Assembly (NCBI GenBank): GCA_947643615.1
Contig: CANRWO010000003.1
Span: forward strand, 56,453-120,452
Origin: an uncultured Lachnospiraceae bacterium
Lineage (GTDB): Bacteria > Bacillota > Clostridia > Lachnospirales > Lachnospiraceae
Length of the DNA stretch: 64,000 bases
Reading direction: 5' to 3'
Part shown: positions 53,480 to 63,500 of the stretch, piece after piece
How the letters are laid out: each line of letters opens with the position of its first letter
Position numbering within the stretch: the stretch's first letter is position 1
Translations under genes and position numbers: made by a program
The notes under the pieces: model-generated
Database searches by the model: none
Told to the model about the DNA's origin: nothing
What the model saw: only the letters and a program-made list of their open reading frames with translations

Positions 53480-54343
53480 TTATTCCCCTAACTTCATAGC
53501 CACGGAAAAACCTACCACCAATGCAGCCGCGCCGGCCACTAAGTGGGCAATCATCACTGCGCCCATGCCGCTCAGGGTTGCAAAGCCTCCCATAAGCGCA
53601 ATGGCAACGGGTGACGCCACCACCAGGCCGATAATCGCCCAATATGCATACAGCGGATATTTTTCAAAGATAACCTCCACCAACTTTGCAACTGCGAAAA
53701 TCCCTGCCACCACACCGATGCCAAAGGGAGCCAGAATGCCGATTCCGGCAAGAATCCCGTCCATGTCAAAGCTGGTAAGGGCCTCGATGAAATCCGTAAT
53801 AGCGCTTAGTACAGGCTGATAAAACCCCATCAGCATCAACACCATGGAACCGCTGACACCAGGAATTACCATGGTGGCGGAAGCAATCACTCCCACTATA
53901 AAAAGCTTCAGCACATTCACCACCCCAAAAGACAGATCAGCAGCCGCGCCTTCTGTACCGCCAAAGGCAGCCATCCCTACAACCAAGGCAAAAAATGCCA
54001 GAGCCGCAATCAAATGGCCTGCCCGAATCTTATTTCCTTTTACATTTTTCCACATAATAGGCAGGCTGCCGAGGATCAGGCCGATAAACAGTAGGTTGGC
54101 CTCCACCGGAAAGCTTTCAAACAGCCATTCCAACCCGAAAGCGCTTGCAATAATGGCGATTCCCATGCCAATGGCAATGGGGAAAAGAAATTTGACACTT
54201 TCCTTAAACTCACTGAAAAGATGCGTGATGCAATGGATCAGCTTGTCATAGATGCCCATGGACACCATCATGGTTCCGCCGCTGACACCGGGGATAATAT
54301 TTGCAATACCGATTAACATACCTTTTAAAATACTTTTGACCAT
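53480..54343 (-). CDS. DUF368 membrane protein (undecaprenyl-phosphate flippase type)
   Basis: A 287-residue polytopic protein with about eight helices. The N-terminal block ILKGMLIGIANIIPGVSGGTM and its repeat ATMVIPGVSGSMVLMLMG are the DUF368 signature. Members of this family recycle undecaprenyl phosphate across the membrane (PopT), supporting cell-wall and glycan synthesis; that role is established for some homologues only. The start at 54343 has GAAGAGG upstream; the ORF extension runs into the hisC region. It precedes the methyltransferase. Confidence 0.85.
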   Translation of the reverse strand: MVKSILKGMLIGIANIIPGVSGGTMMVSMGIYDKLIHCITHLFSEFKESVKFLFPIAIGMGIAIIASAFGLEWLFESFPVEANLLFIGLILGSLPIMWKNVKGNKIRAGHLIAALAFFALVVGMAAFGGTEGAAADLSFGVVNVLKLFIVGVIASATMVIPGVSGSMVLMLMGFYQPVLSAITDFIEALTSFDMDGILAGIGILAPFGIGVVAGIFAVAKLVEVIFEKYPLYAYWAIIGLVVASPVAIALMGGFATLSGMGAVMIAHLVAGAAALVVGFSVAMKLGE

Positions 54344-54384
54344 AAAAAACCTCTTCTCCATTCTATATTTATTCGTTTCAACTA

Positions 54385-55446
54385 TCAACCGGCTTCCGCC
54401 AGAAATCCTTTCAGAAATGCAATCAGTCGATCCATCTGTTGATCCGTACCGATTGTGATTCGCACGGAATTGTCCACCCTTGGCTTGTTCCAATAACGCA
54501 CATAAATATCCGCCTCCCTGAGAGCCTTGAAAATTTTCTCCCCGGGTACCGTCTTATGGGATGCGAAAATGAAATTTGCCCTGGAGTCCGGAAATACAAA
54601 CCCCAGCTCCGTCAACTCTCTCTTGACCCGCTCCCTGGTATCTACGATTTTCGATGTAACCGACTTAAAATAAGCGTCATCCCTGATGGCTTCCACGCCC
54701 AAAAGCTGGGAGGGATAATTCATGGTATAGGAATTAAAGGAAAACTTCACGTCATTTAAGTACCCGATCAGCTTCTTGCTGCCGATACAGAAACCAACCC
54801 TTAAACCGGCCATGGAACGGGACTTTGAAAAGGTCTGCACCACCAGCAGATTCTCATATTTTTCCAGCAGGGATAATGCGCTGACTCCGCCGAAGTCCAC
54901 ATAAGCCTCATCTACGATCACCACCACATCCCGGTTCGCCTGTATGATCTCCTCCACCGTTTCCAGGCTTTCTGCAAGGCCCGTGGGGGCATTGGGGTTG
55001 GGAAAGACCACGCCGCCGTTAGGCTGCCGGTAATCCTCCGGCCGGATATGCCAATCATGGTCCAACGCGCAGGTACGGTAAGGAATCCTGAAAAGCTCCG
55101 CCCACACATCATAAAAAGAATAGGTGACATCCGGGAATAGAATAGGCTGGCTGCTGTTAAAAAAAGTCATGAATGCCATTGCCAGCACATCGTCAGACCC
55201 CACTCCCACAAATACCTGCCCGGGTTCCACGCCGTAATATTCCGCCAGCGCATCCACAAGCGGCGCCGTGTTGGGATCCGGATATAACCTCAGCGCGCCG
55301 CAGTCCATCTGCGCTGCCAGCTTCTGTACGCCGGGCGCCGGAGGATACGGGCACTCATTCGTATTTAACTTTATTATACCCGGTTTATTGGGTTGTTCAC
55401 CGGCCACATATGGCACTACTTTCCGTACATTATTCTCCCATTCCAT
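54385..55446 (-). CDS. hisC: Histidinol-phosphate aminotransferase
   Basis: A fold-type I aminotransferase that converts imidazole acetol phosphate to histidinol phosphate. The PLP lysine lies in VVQTFSKSRSMAGLRVGF, with PNPNAPTGL and VIVDEAYVDFGG as active-site partners. The N-terminus IIKLNTNECPYPPAPGV is HisC-like. GGAGG stands five bases before the ATG at 55446, giving 353 residues. No other his gene is in the window, so it may serve aromatic amino acids as well. Confidence 0.87.
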   Translation of the reverse strand: MEWENNVRKVVPYVAGEQPNKPGIIKLNTNECPYPPAPGVQKLAAQMDCGALRLYPDPNTAPLVDALAEYYGVEPGQVFVGVGSDDVLAMAFMTFFNSSQPILFPDVTYSFYDVWAELFRIPYRTCALDHDWHIRPEDYRQPNGGVVFPNPNAPTGLAESLETVEEIIQANRDVVVIVDEAYVDFGGVSALSLLEKYENLLVVQTFSKSRSMAGLRVGFCIGSKKLIGYLNDVKFSFNSYTMNYPSQLLGVEAIRDDAYFKSVTSKIVDTRERVKRELTELGFVFPDSRANFIFASHKTVPGEKIFKALREADIYVRYWNKPRVDNSVRITIGTDQQMDRLIAFLKGFLAEAG

Positions 55447-55588
55447 GACAACCTCCATGATTATCCTGACCTATCATTTCACAGGAAATGCCATGCCGCA
55501 GTTCCGCCGCAACTCAAATCCTGATGAAAAATGCTGCATAAAACAAGCTGCTTTTGTACTATAGCCAAAGCACATCCGCGGCTCAGGC

Positions 55589-56608
55589 TTAGATTTCCGA
55601 CCTCCGCCGTTCCAGGTCCCGGCGGTAATTTTCCGCCTGTTCCCGGCAGCCGAGAGCCTGATAGCACCGGATCAGTCCCTCCAGGCCGATTTCACCACCG
55701 CATGCGCGCTGCAGGGCCGGCTGTGTCTCGTACACCGCATTGTAATACCACAGCGCAGCTTCCTCATAGTCCTCCGCCTCCTCGTAAAACATTCCCAGTT
55801 CACAGCAGATTTCAGAGCATGCGCCCATTGCCAGCGCTTTAGACGTATATTTGCAAAAGGCCCTCATATCTTTATCCAGCCTGGCCGCCCTGGCCACCAC
55901 ACAATACGCTTCCAGCATCTCGTCACCGCTTCGGTTTTCATCCGCTGCAGACTGCTGGAAAAAAACCGATGCCCGGGCAAGATCCTCCTGGTCTCCTGCC
56001 ATCAGCAGCTCCCTGGCATACATATTGTGGAGCCTGCGGGGCAGACGGTAACCCTCTGAGACATGCCTGTGGAAATTGGCAAGGTCTCGCTTTGCATGGC
56101 TGCTTTCCGGCAGATGCATAATGACCACATCGCTGTCATACACCACCGGGTCCAGCCTTACCGTCTCATGGATGGGTTCCGTCCATACGAATTCACGCAG
56201 CCTCTTAAACAGCTTGGGACGGTATTCTTCGTCGAAATTGTACACCGTACCGAACCTCATTTGATTGGCATACTTCATCTGGACAATCTCGATCTCCGGC
56301 AGCATAGCCTCCTTCATCACCCGAAACCTCTGCCTGTTCTCCTCATCCAGGACTTCATCCGCATCGGCAGAATAGATATATTCCTGTGTGGCCTTGGAAA
56401 ATGCAAAATTTCTCGCCGCGCTGAAGTCATCTATCCATGGGAAATCAAAAATCCGGTCCGTATACTTTCCGGCAATGTCCTTTGTCCTGTCCGTAGAACC
56501 CGTATCCACAATGATGATCTCTTCACAGAGGTCAGCCACGCTGTCCAGGCACCTGGCCAGGATCTTTTCTTCATTTTTCACTATCATACAGAGGGAAATC
56601 GTAATCAT
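55589..56608 (-). CDS. GT2 glycosyltransferase with C-terminal TPR repeats
   Basis: The N-terminal 220 residues are a family 2 glycosyltransferase of the SunS/WaaE-like type: SLCMIVKNEEKILARCL, IIVDTGSTDRTKDIA, and the metal-binding DADEVL. The last 110 residues are helical repeats (AVVARAARLDKDMRAFCKYTS, YEEAEDYEEAALWYYNAV) resembling TPR. Such proteins glycosylate peptides or surface proteins. AAGGG precedes the start. It stands downstream of an amino-acid ABC operon, probably independent. Confidence 0.82.
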   Translation of the reverse strand: MITISLCMIVKNEEKILARCLDSVADLCEEIIIVDTGSTDRTKDIAGKYTDRIFDFPWIDDFSAARNFAFSKATQEYIYSADADEVLDEENRQRFRVMKEAMLPEIEIVQMKYANQMRFGTVYNFDEEYRPKLFKRLREFVWTEPIHETVRLDPVVYDSDVVIMHLPESSHAKRDLANFHRHVSEGYRLPRRLHNMYARELLMAGDQEDLARASVFFQQSAADENRSGDEMLEAYCVVARAARLDKDMRAFCKYTSKALAMGACSEICCELGMFYEEAEDYEEAALWYYNAVYETQPALQRACGGEIGLEGLIRCYQALGCREQAENYRRDLERRRSEI

Positions 56609-56667
56609 AGTCTACCCTTGCCTCTCCTCTTTTCAATAGTAAACCTGGTGTACTGTACCGCATTACG

Positions 56668-57390
56668 TCACAGCACCTTCGATAAGAATTCCTGCAGCCT
56701 GGGACTCTTAGGATGGCTGAAAAATTCTGCGGGGGTGTTCTCTTCCATAATATTACCTTCGTCCATAAATAATACCTTCGTCCCCACTTCCCTGGCAAAT
56801 CCCATCTCATGGGTCACCACCACCATAGTCATGCCGCTGTCCGCAAGCTCCTTCATCACTTCCAGCACTTCTCCCACCATCTCCGGATCCAGGGCAGAGG
56901 TAGGCTCGTCAAATAACATAACTTTGGGATTCATGGCAAGGGAACGCACAATGGCGATTCTCTGTTTCTGCCCGCCGCTGAGGGAACTGGGATAGGCATC
57001 CGCCTTCTCCTCCAACCCCACACGGCGCAGAAGCTTCAAAGCATTCTCCTTAGCCTCCTCCTCCGTCATCAGCTTCAGCTTCACGGGAGCAAGGGTTATA
57101 TTATTCATAATGGTCAGATTGTTAAACAAATTAAAATGCTGGAACACCATTCCCATATGGCGGCGCACTTCGTCAATGTTTACTTTGGGATCGTTAATCT
57201 TCTGTCCGTCAAACCATATTTCACCGCCAGTGGGAGTTTCCAGCAAATTCAGGCAGCGCAGGAACGTGCTTTTACCGGATCCGGACGGCCCGATCACCAC
57301 AATCTTTTCCCCGGGATGGATATGGTAGTTGACACCCCTTAACACTTGATTCTCTTCAAATTGTTTGTACAATTCCTTAACGATTATCAC
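56668..57390 (-). CDS. Polar amino acid ABC transporter ATPase
   Basis: A 240-residue GlnQ/HisP-type ATPase. Walker A is GPSGSGKST, the signature LSGGQKQR and Walker [13 protein letters not shown], all intact. The N-terminal [18 protein letters not shown] is typical of polar amino-acid importers. The start is GTG at 57390 with AAAGGAGG upstream and it overlaps the permease gene by 14 bases. The imported amino acid is not determined by sequence. Confidence 0.92.
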   Translation of the reverse strand: MIIVKELYKQFEENQVLRGVNYHIHPGEKIVVIGPSGSGKSTFLRCLNLLETPTGGEIWFDGQKINDPKVNIDEVRRHMGMVFQHFNLFNNLTIMNNITLAPVKLKLMTEEEAKENALKLLRRVGLEEKADAYPSSLSGGQKQRIAIVRSLAMNPKVMLFDEPTSALDPEMVGEVLEVMKELADSGMTMVVVTHEMGFAREVGTKVLFMDEGNIMEENTPAEFFSHPKSPRLQEFLSKVL

Positions 57391-58072
57391 TTCTGCGCAT
57401 CCTCCTTTCCAGCCTGTCCAGCAATTTTGTCAAAATCTTTATAATCACAAAATATATAACGGCAGCGCCGATCATAGGGGTGAAAAAGTCATAGGTCTTA
57501 GATGCGATCTGGTTCGCTACCCTCGTCAGGTCGGAAAGTCCCACATAACCCACAATAGCCGTCTCCTTCAGCAAAACGATAAACTCGTTTACCAGCGGCG
57601 GCAGGACATTTTTAAATGCCTGGGGAATCACGATGCTGCACATAGTCTGGAAATTGGACAACCCCAACGAGCGCCCTGCCTCCGTCTGCCCCTTGTCCAC
57701 AGCCAGGATGCCGGCACGGATGATCTCCGCCACATATGCGCCGGAATTGATCCCAAAGGAAAGGCCTGCAATCAGGACTCCGTTCTTGCTGCTTGCGAGA
57801 ATGGCGAAATACATGATCATCACCTGCAGCACGGACGGCGTCCCCCGGATAATATCTATGTATATATTGGCAATATGCGCCAATATCGTCTTCTTCCCGT
57901 TTTTTCTCACGGAAATTTTCATAAATGCGGCTACCGTACCGATGATGACCCCCAGGACTGCCGCCATGACAGCCACCTGCATGGTGATCCCCAGGCCTTT
58001 CAGGTATAACATCCACCGGTCACCGGTGAGAAATGCCGCCGTAATTTTCCTGATCAATTCAGATTGTTCCAT
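57377..58072 (-). CDS. Polar amino acid ABC transporter permease
   Basis: A HisM/GlnP-type permease, 231 residues with about five helices. The EAA loop reads [27 protein letters not shown], the ATPase contact. GGGAGG stands before the ATG at 58072, which replaces the ORF-track start at 58120. Its 3' end overlaps the ATPase gene. Only one permease is present, so it would form a homodimer. Confidence 0.92.
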   Translation of the reverse strand: MEQSELIRKITAAFLTGDRWMLYLKGLGITMQVAVMAAVLGVIIGTVAAFMKISVRKNGKKTILAHIANIYIDIIRGTPSVLQVMIMYFAILASSKNGVLIAGLSFGINSGAYVAEIIRAGILAVDKGQTEAGRSLGLSNFQTMCSIVIPQAFKNVLPPLVNEFIVLLKETAIVGYVGLSDLTRVANQIASKTYDFFTPMIGAAVIYFVIIKILTKLLDRLERRMRRSDNR

Positions 58073-58216
58073 CCCTAACCTCCCTGTACCCTGACAAGCG
58101 CTGCCGGCCCCGGCAGCCAACGCACAGTCTATTAATTATTTTCCACAACCCAACAAGTACTATCATACCAAAAAGAGGATAATGGCACAACCATTATCCC
58201 CAAAAAATAACAGAAA

Positions 58217-59104
58217 TCAGTATCCCCGCACTTCTTTCCGCAGAGCGGCATAATCCTTATAACGCGCATCCGCACACTTCCGCATACGGGAATTTACAAT
58301 ATCGGTTTCCCCGCATTTCAGTGCTGCCCGGCAGACGCAGGCGGCGATATCCACAGAGTTAGGAGCCATCTCCTCACAACGCATCACAGCATCAAGCGCC
58401 TCCCTGTGGCGGTTTTGGGCAGTGTATACCTGGTGTAGCATAAAAAGGGGACGTATATCCCGGGGACTGGATTTTTGCGCCTCCGACAGGAATTGTTCCG
58501 CTGCCGCCAGTTTATTGATCTTCATATAGAGACTTGCAGTCTCCATCAGGGCAGGAAAATAGCCTTTCCTCAGAGATACCGCTTTCTCACCGTAAGAGAT
58601 AGCTTCCTTGGTGTAACCCATCTCTTCCCTGCAGATCTCCCTGCAGTAAAGTATGGCCGCCTGTTCCTCCGGGATATAGCAATCTTCCAGCAGCTTGATG
58701 CATTTCTCGTCCGCCTCGGAATAAAGCTTGTTTTCTATCAAATGCAGGATATGGGTCATAGCCTCGCGGAGCTCCGTATCCAAAACAAAATAGTCACCTA
58801 GGAAAAGCTCATCCCTTACGTTTTGCCTCTTCCTCTCATACTCTATTTCACTGACCGTTTCGGGTGCGGACTTGATAAGCCTGCAGACAAGCACTATGAG
58901 GAAAAAGATACATACGATGCCTGTCACAATGGCCTGAAGTGAAAATAAGGTGCTGGTTCCGTCCATCCCTTTCCACACTCCCCAGACAAGCCAGGCAATC
59001 CCGCAAATGGCAGCTATCAAAACAAGTGCTACTACAATCTGGGCGCTATAGGCCACCTTCCTGGTGGCATGCCTATTCTCTTCCGCGCTCTTCTCCCTTT
59101 TCAT
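58217..59104 (-). CDS. Membrane protein with TPR-like cytoplasmic domain
   Basis: Two membrane helices (residues about 20-46 and 56-80) are followed by about 200 residues of helical repeats: MTHILHLIENKLYSEADEKCI, AISYGEKAVSLRKGYFPAL, FLSEAQKSSPRDIRPLF and LDAVMRCEEMAPNSVDIAA look like four TPR units. It lies between the solute-binding protein and the permease of the amino-acid importer, with AGGAG before the ATG. No known importer has such a subunit; it may be an inserted bystander or an accessory scaffold. Confidence 0.7.
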   Translation of the reverse strand: MKREKSAEENRHATRKVAYSAQIVVALVLIAAICGIAWLVWGVWKGMDGTSTLFSLQAIVTGIVCIFFLIVLVCRLIKSAPETVSEIEYERKRQNVRDELFLGDYFVLDTELREAMTHILHLIENKLYSEADEKCIKLLEDCYIPEEQAAILYCREICREEMGYTKEAISYGEKAVSLRKGYFPALMETASLYMKINKLAAAEQFLSEAQKSSPRDIRPLFMLHQVYTAQNRHREALDAVMRCEEMAPNSVDIAACVCRAALKCGETDIVNSRMRKCADARYKDYAALRKEVRGY

Positions 59105-59195
59105 TTGCTGTCTCTCCTGTTATCCTCAGATCATTTCCCCCGGATAACCCTGCGCCCTTTCCATAAATGCCAGGATAACCCATATATTGCTGTTA

Positions 59196-59972
59196 CTACT
59201 GGATATACTCCGCAACCAGAGCGTCAAAAGTGCCGTCAGCCTTCAGTTCCGCCAGCGCCGCGTTTACTTTTTCCACCATTTCGCTGCCCTTGGGAAGCGC
59301 AATGGCATAAAATTCAGGTTCAAAGCCAAACTGTGCGCCGTCTATGATCTCCACCTGCCCGGAGAACTGCTCCTCAAAAACCTCCGCGGGATTCTTGTCA
59401 ATAATGACCAGGTCAACCCTGCCATTTATCAAATCGTTCACCGCATCCAATGCCTTGTTATACGTCTTTACATCCGCGCCGGTAATCGACTCATCGGCGA
59501 TAGTGTGTCCGGTAGTGCCAAGCTGCACACCGATGGTCTTATTCTCCAGGTCAGCTGCTGCTGCAATCTCAGAGCCTGCAGGGACTACTACAAACTGAAC
59601 TGCCTCATAGTACTCGTCGGAGAAATCCACCTCTAACAGACGCTCCTCCGTAATACTCATACCTGCAATGGCCGCATCAATTTTTGTGCCGATGGCAGAG
59701 ACAAGGGAGCCGAACTCCATATTCTCCATCTGCACATCCATACCCATCTTGTCCGCAACTGCTTTGATCAGAGCCACATCAAAACCATCCGGCTCCCCGT
59801 TATCCCCTACATATTCAAAGGGAGGGAATTCCGCATTGGTCCCTACCACCAATACAGGCCTGCCGCCTGCCGCCTGGGAATCCGCATTTGCAGGGGTATC
59901 TCCTGAACCGCAGGCTGTCAGCCCTGCCACACACAGAACTGCTGCCGTCAACAATGCCACTAACTTTTTCAT
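59196..59972 (-). CDS. Polar amino acid ABC solute-binding lipoprotein
   Basis: The substrate receptor of the importer. A lipoprotein signal (LVALLTAAVLCVAGLTAC, cysteine at residue 21) tethers it outside. The periplasmic-binding fold of the SBP_bac_3 family is clear: VGTNAEFPPFEYV, DGFDVALIKAVADKMG, IAGMSITEERL and GVQLGTTGHTIAD. GGAGG before the ATG at 59972 sets the start. It belongs with the permease and ATPase downstream. Confidence 0.92.
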   Translation of the reverse strand: MKKLVALLTAAVLCVAGLTACGSGDTPANADSQAAGGRPVLVVGTNAEFPPFEYVGDNGEPDGFDVALIKAVADKMGMDVQMENMEFGSLVSAIGTKIDAAIAGMSITEERLLEVDFSDEYYEAVQFVVVPAGSEIAAAADLENKTIGVQLGTTGHTIADESITGADVKTYNKALDAVNDLINGRVDLVIIDKNPAEVFEEQFSGQVEIIDGAQFGFEPEFYAIALPKGSEMVEKVNAALAELKADGTFDALVAEYIQ

Positions 59973-60018
59973 AATATTTTCCTCCAATCCGCTATGCTTA
60001 CTACCGCATACCTGCATC

Positions 60019-60047
60019 AATATAGCATTTTTTAATTGAAAAAGCAA
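60019..60047 (-). promoter_or_regulatory. Promoter of the amino-acid ABC operon
   Basis: TTGCTT, 17 bases, TATATT on the minus strand. It overlaps the last codons of the prepilin peptidase gene. An inverted repeat, TTTGCAT-aaat-ATGCATT type, lies directly upstream of the -35 and may be a regulator site. Confidence 0.55.
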
Positions 60048-60547
60048 CCTATATTTGCATAAATATGCATTCTGTAATTCATAAACGATATTGCCGGACA
60101 ATTACCTGTATGTATTACGGCAATGTGTAACCCAAACGCCACACTAATATATGGAAGAAACGCCACCGGATGCCTGAGATTTCCGTCCCTGGCAATGTTG
60201 CGCCTGAAAAGCTGCACCGGAAAAAGCAGCATAAGCGCCAGGAGCATCAGTTTCAGATAACCCCTAAACCCCATTCCCAGCGCAGCCTCCGCTATGGCAC
60301 AAACACAGAACGCATAGCAATCCGCCTTACCGTACATACGGGAAAACATCCACATCTGAAGCGCCATAAAAAGGGCCAGCTGCCACAGCACCTCCGCCTT
60401 CCCCGGGCAAAGGCTCTTCCACAGCAGTCCGCCGGCTGCCAGGCCGCCGAACCACCAGGTGAAATTATATACCCTTTGGCTCCTGAGATCCGTGATGCAG
60501 CCGAATAGCAGACTGCACCACAGAATGCCCCATAACACCGCCCTCAC
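60032..60547 (-). CDS. A24 prepilin peptidase (TadV/CpaA type)
   Basis: A small membrane aspartic protease that cleaves type IV prepilin leaders. The two catalytic aspartates are visible: CITDLRSQRV after the first helix, and YGKADCYAF at the GxGD position (GKAD here). The PYISVAFG helix follows. At 171 residues it lacks the methylase domain of PilD, as in Tad/Flp systems. The start is GTG at 60547, overlapping the stop of the giant surface protein as GTGA. This implies a pilus locus to the right of the window. Confidence 0.75.
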   Translation of the reverse strand: MRAVLWGILWCSLLFGCITDLRSQRVYNFTWWFGGLAAGGLLWKSLCPGKAEVLWQLALFMALQMWMFSRMYGKADCYAFCVCAIAEAALGMGFRGYLKLMLLALMLLFPVQLFRRNIARDGNLRHPVAFLPYISVAFGLHIAVIHTGNCPAISFMNYRMHIYANIGCFFN

Positions 60548-63500
60548 CGGAGCCTGGTGCGGAAATCATCCAAGACCGTTCCGCTTACCTCTACAACACT
60601 GAGTTCGGGATATTTCTCCAGCTTCCTGTCACCCTTGTACGCCCTCACGGTGACCGTATATTCCCCATTTGCGGGAGTGTATAAAGGGATCATAAATTGC
60701 ACCTCCTCTTCCTGACAATACTTTGGACTGCCTGCATATTCGATCCGCCGGTTCAATCCGGGATCCTGTTCCGCCATTTCCGGTGGAAATTCTATCTCCA
60801 CATAGTCGGGATACCCCCATGCCGAAATATGCAATACACCGCTTTCCCCATTTTGGAACACAGGGGTATGAGGTGACAGGATTCTCTCTACCTGAGCCGT
60901 CAACCCAAATTCCGTGGTTTCTCCGGCCACACTTATTTCATTTCCCACATTGTCCGCCGCATAGGCCACTGCCGTGAAATCCCCGGAGAACAACGGATCC
61001 GCCGCCGTCAGCTCCACCTGTATCAATCCCCCATCGTCAGGTAATATCTTCCTGCTGCAATTATTGTCCGTATTATAGACCATCAGATAGAAATCCCTGA
61101 CACCGCTTAGCTCATCCGCGGCGGTAAGGCTTAAAACCGGGGCATTGACCCTCCGGTCGATAAGAGGCAGGTTCCGCAGGAGATCCATCCCGCTGATCAC
61201 AGGCGGTTCCCCGTCGCCGATCAATACCAGCCCATGCCGTTGGTCTTCTTCCTGTGCCGAATAAAACATACTCCCCATCCATTGGGCCCCCGCCCGGGGA
61301 TATACTTCTACCCTTTTTCCCGATGCGGCTTCTTCCAATGTGTATTTCTGAGTGACCGAGAGGATACGGTTCCTGTCCTCACGGAATGCCTGCGTATAGG
61401 GATAATACGCCAGATATGTCTCATTTTCTGCTGAGAAATCCAACAGCCTGTCCGGGACCCTCAGCTCTCCGGGCGAGATTGCCTGATTCCGGACGGAGAT
61501 ACGGCTGCAAACGGGAACCGGGTCCTCCCGTTCCCGGGAGACGAAAAGGGCGTGGTTGATCTGATAACGATCTGTTGCCCTACCGTCAATATATCCCCGA
61601 TACCCCAGTGTAAACGGCGTTGCCCCATCACTGCGGACATACCAGCTGCGCTCCCCTGCGGGGTAAATATTATCCCCATCCGCCGCAATGGTAAGCGGCT
61701 CCGTGTGCAGAGGCCTGGCCGCCGCATCGGCATCCAGGAGGACATGGACGGTTTCGCTTATATTTCCGGCCACATCCACCGCAGCAATATGCAGATAGCA
61801 GGCCTTGTCCCCAACCTCCACCGCCAGTTCCGGCGCCTTTGTATATTCTGCCCCGGCTGTTGCCTCTGTATCTTCCATCTCGTCCACACAACAATAATAC
61901 CCCTTTACTCCCGATACCAGCGTGTTCACTGTTTCGTTGGAGCGGCATAAAGCCTGGCCGACACCGGCAAAATAGGATTCCGCCATATGGTAATATGCCG
62001 TTCCACGGTCTTCCGGCTCCTCCCATGTCACCAGGACCATGCCTGCTGCCAACCCTTCCTTTTTTATGGATTCCATAGCCACCGGGTCAGGCGCTTCCAG
62101 GTCTGTGGCCCGGACACCCTCCAGGCTGTGCCCATCCGTAAACCCCACGGATATGGACTGCATTCCGAAGCTGCCGTCCCCCTTTTGGGTTCCCGGTTGT
62201 TTTGTATAAGAATACGCATACTCTTCATTTACATAACTGCTGCCGCCATAGGAAGGACTGGATGCGATCACCTGTCCCTCCGCCATGCCGCATACGGTCT
62301 CCCGTCCGCCCCGAAGATTTACTTCCGTGATCATGGCATTCACAGTGTCATGGGAAATGGCAGACCCTCCCCTGGACAGGGCCTCCACGTAAATTCCCGT
62401 GACACCCGCCGGGATATCTATGGTGTAATTGAGGAGCACCCCTGTTTCAACACATCCTACACTCCTGACAAAAAATAAAGGCGTGTTTTCCAAATGATAC
62501 CCCGTATCACCCGTAGCCTGAAAAGCACGTTCCGGGAAAAGAGGATAATCTCCCCCGGTGCCGTTCCCTCCAAGCTGCACCACAGGGGCCCCTTCCATGC
62601 TCTTAAATTCTCCCATGACCCTGGATGTGCCGTTGTCGCCCCTGACCGACCAATACTTTGTATGCCCTCCGTTATCCTGTCCATCCTCATCCTTTTCCGG
62701 CAGCATCCACACAAATTCCGTATGGAACCGGGGGAAAAGCAGGTTGGTACCGTCCTGCCGCCATGCCCTCTCCTGCCTGTCAAGGATCTCCCGTTTCAGC
62801 ACGCCGCTGTTATGGAGGAGACCGCTTAAATCCCGGCTGAAAAAGCATCTTCCGTCCTGGTCATATATCCGCAGGCAGGAGTCCTGCCACAGCTCACCAT
62901 TCCTGCAGATCTGCTTCCAGAGCACCGCCTGTACGTCGGCAGAAGTGTTCCCTCTCACCGGAATCGGATTGGCCTTGTTCCCAGCCATCCGCAGGACATA
63001 CTGGTAGCACCGATCACATTCATAATCCTCCGAATCGTGCCCGATGGCCACATGATAGTCTATTTTGTGGGAAAGCAATGCTCCCTCCAGGCCATTATAT
63101 GAAGAATCCCGGTAACAGGAATCCTCATGCCGATGCACGATCCGTTCTCCTGCGGCGCCGCCTCTGTAACCGCCTCCCCCTCCGGCGCCTCCGGATCCGC
63201 CGCCATATCCCGTTCCAAGCAGGCCGCTCTGGCTTCCCCCGGCTCCGCCTGCCCCTGCTTCGGTGGCCCCGCCGCCTCCTCCGGCAACCAGCAGCACACC
63301 TTTCCGATCCGAAGTGACTACCGTACAGCCTCCTCCGTCCGTATACATATCTCCTTTGCCGCCCCCGTTATATCCGTCCGTTCCGCCCACCGTATATGTC
63401 AACGTTTCTCCGCATTCCAGCCAGAACACAGCCGCAGCGCTTCCGCCCTGCCCGCCGGCATGGCTGCCGTAACTGCCTCCCTGGGCCCCGGCAGCCGTCA

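Noticed and set aside
63060-63472. Short ORFs in the Gly-rich coding region
   Set aside because: They are frame shadows of the glycine-rich domain of the giant surface protein.
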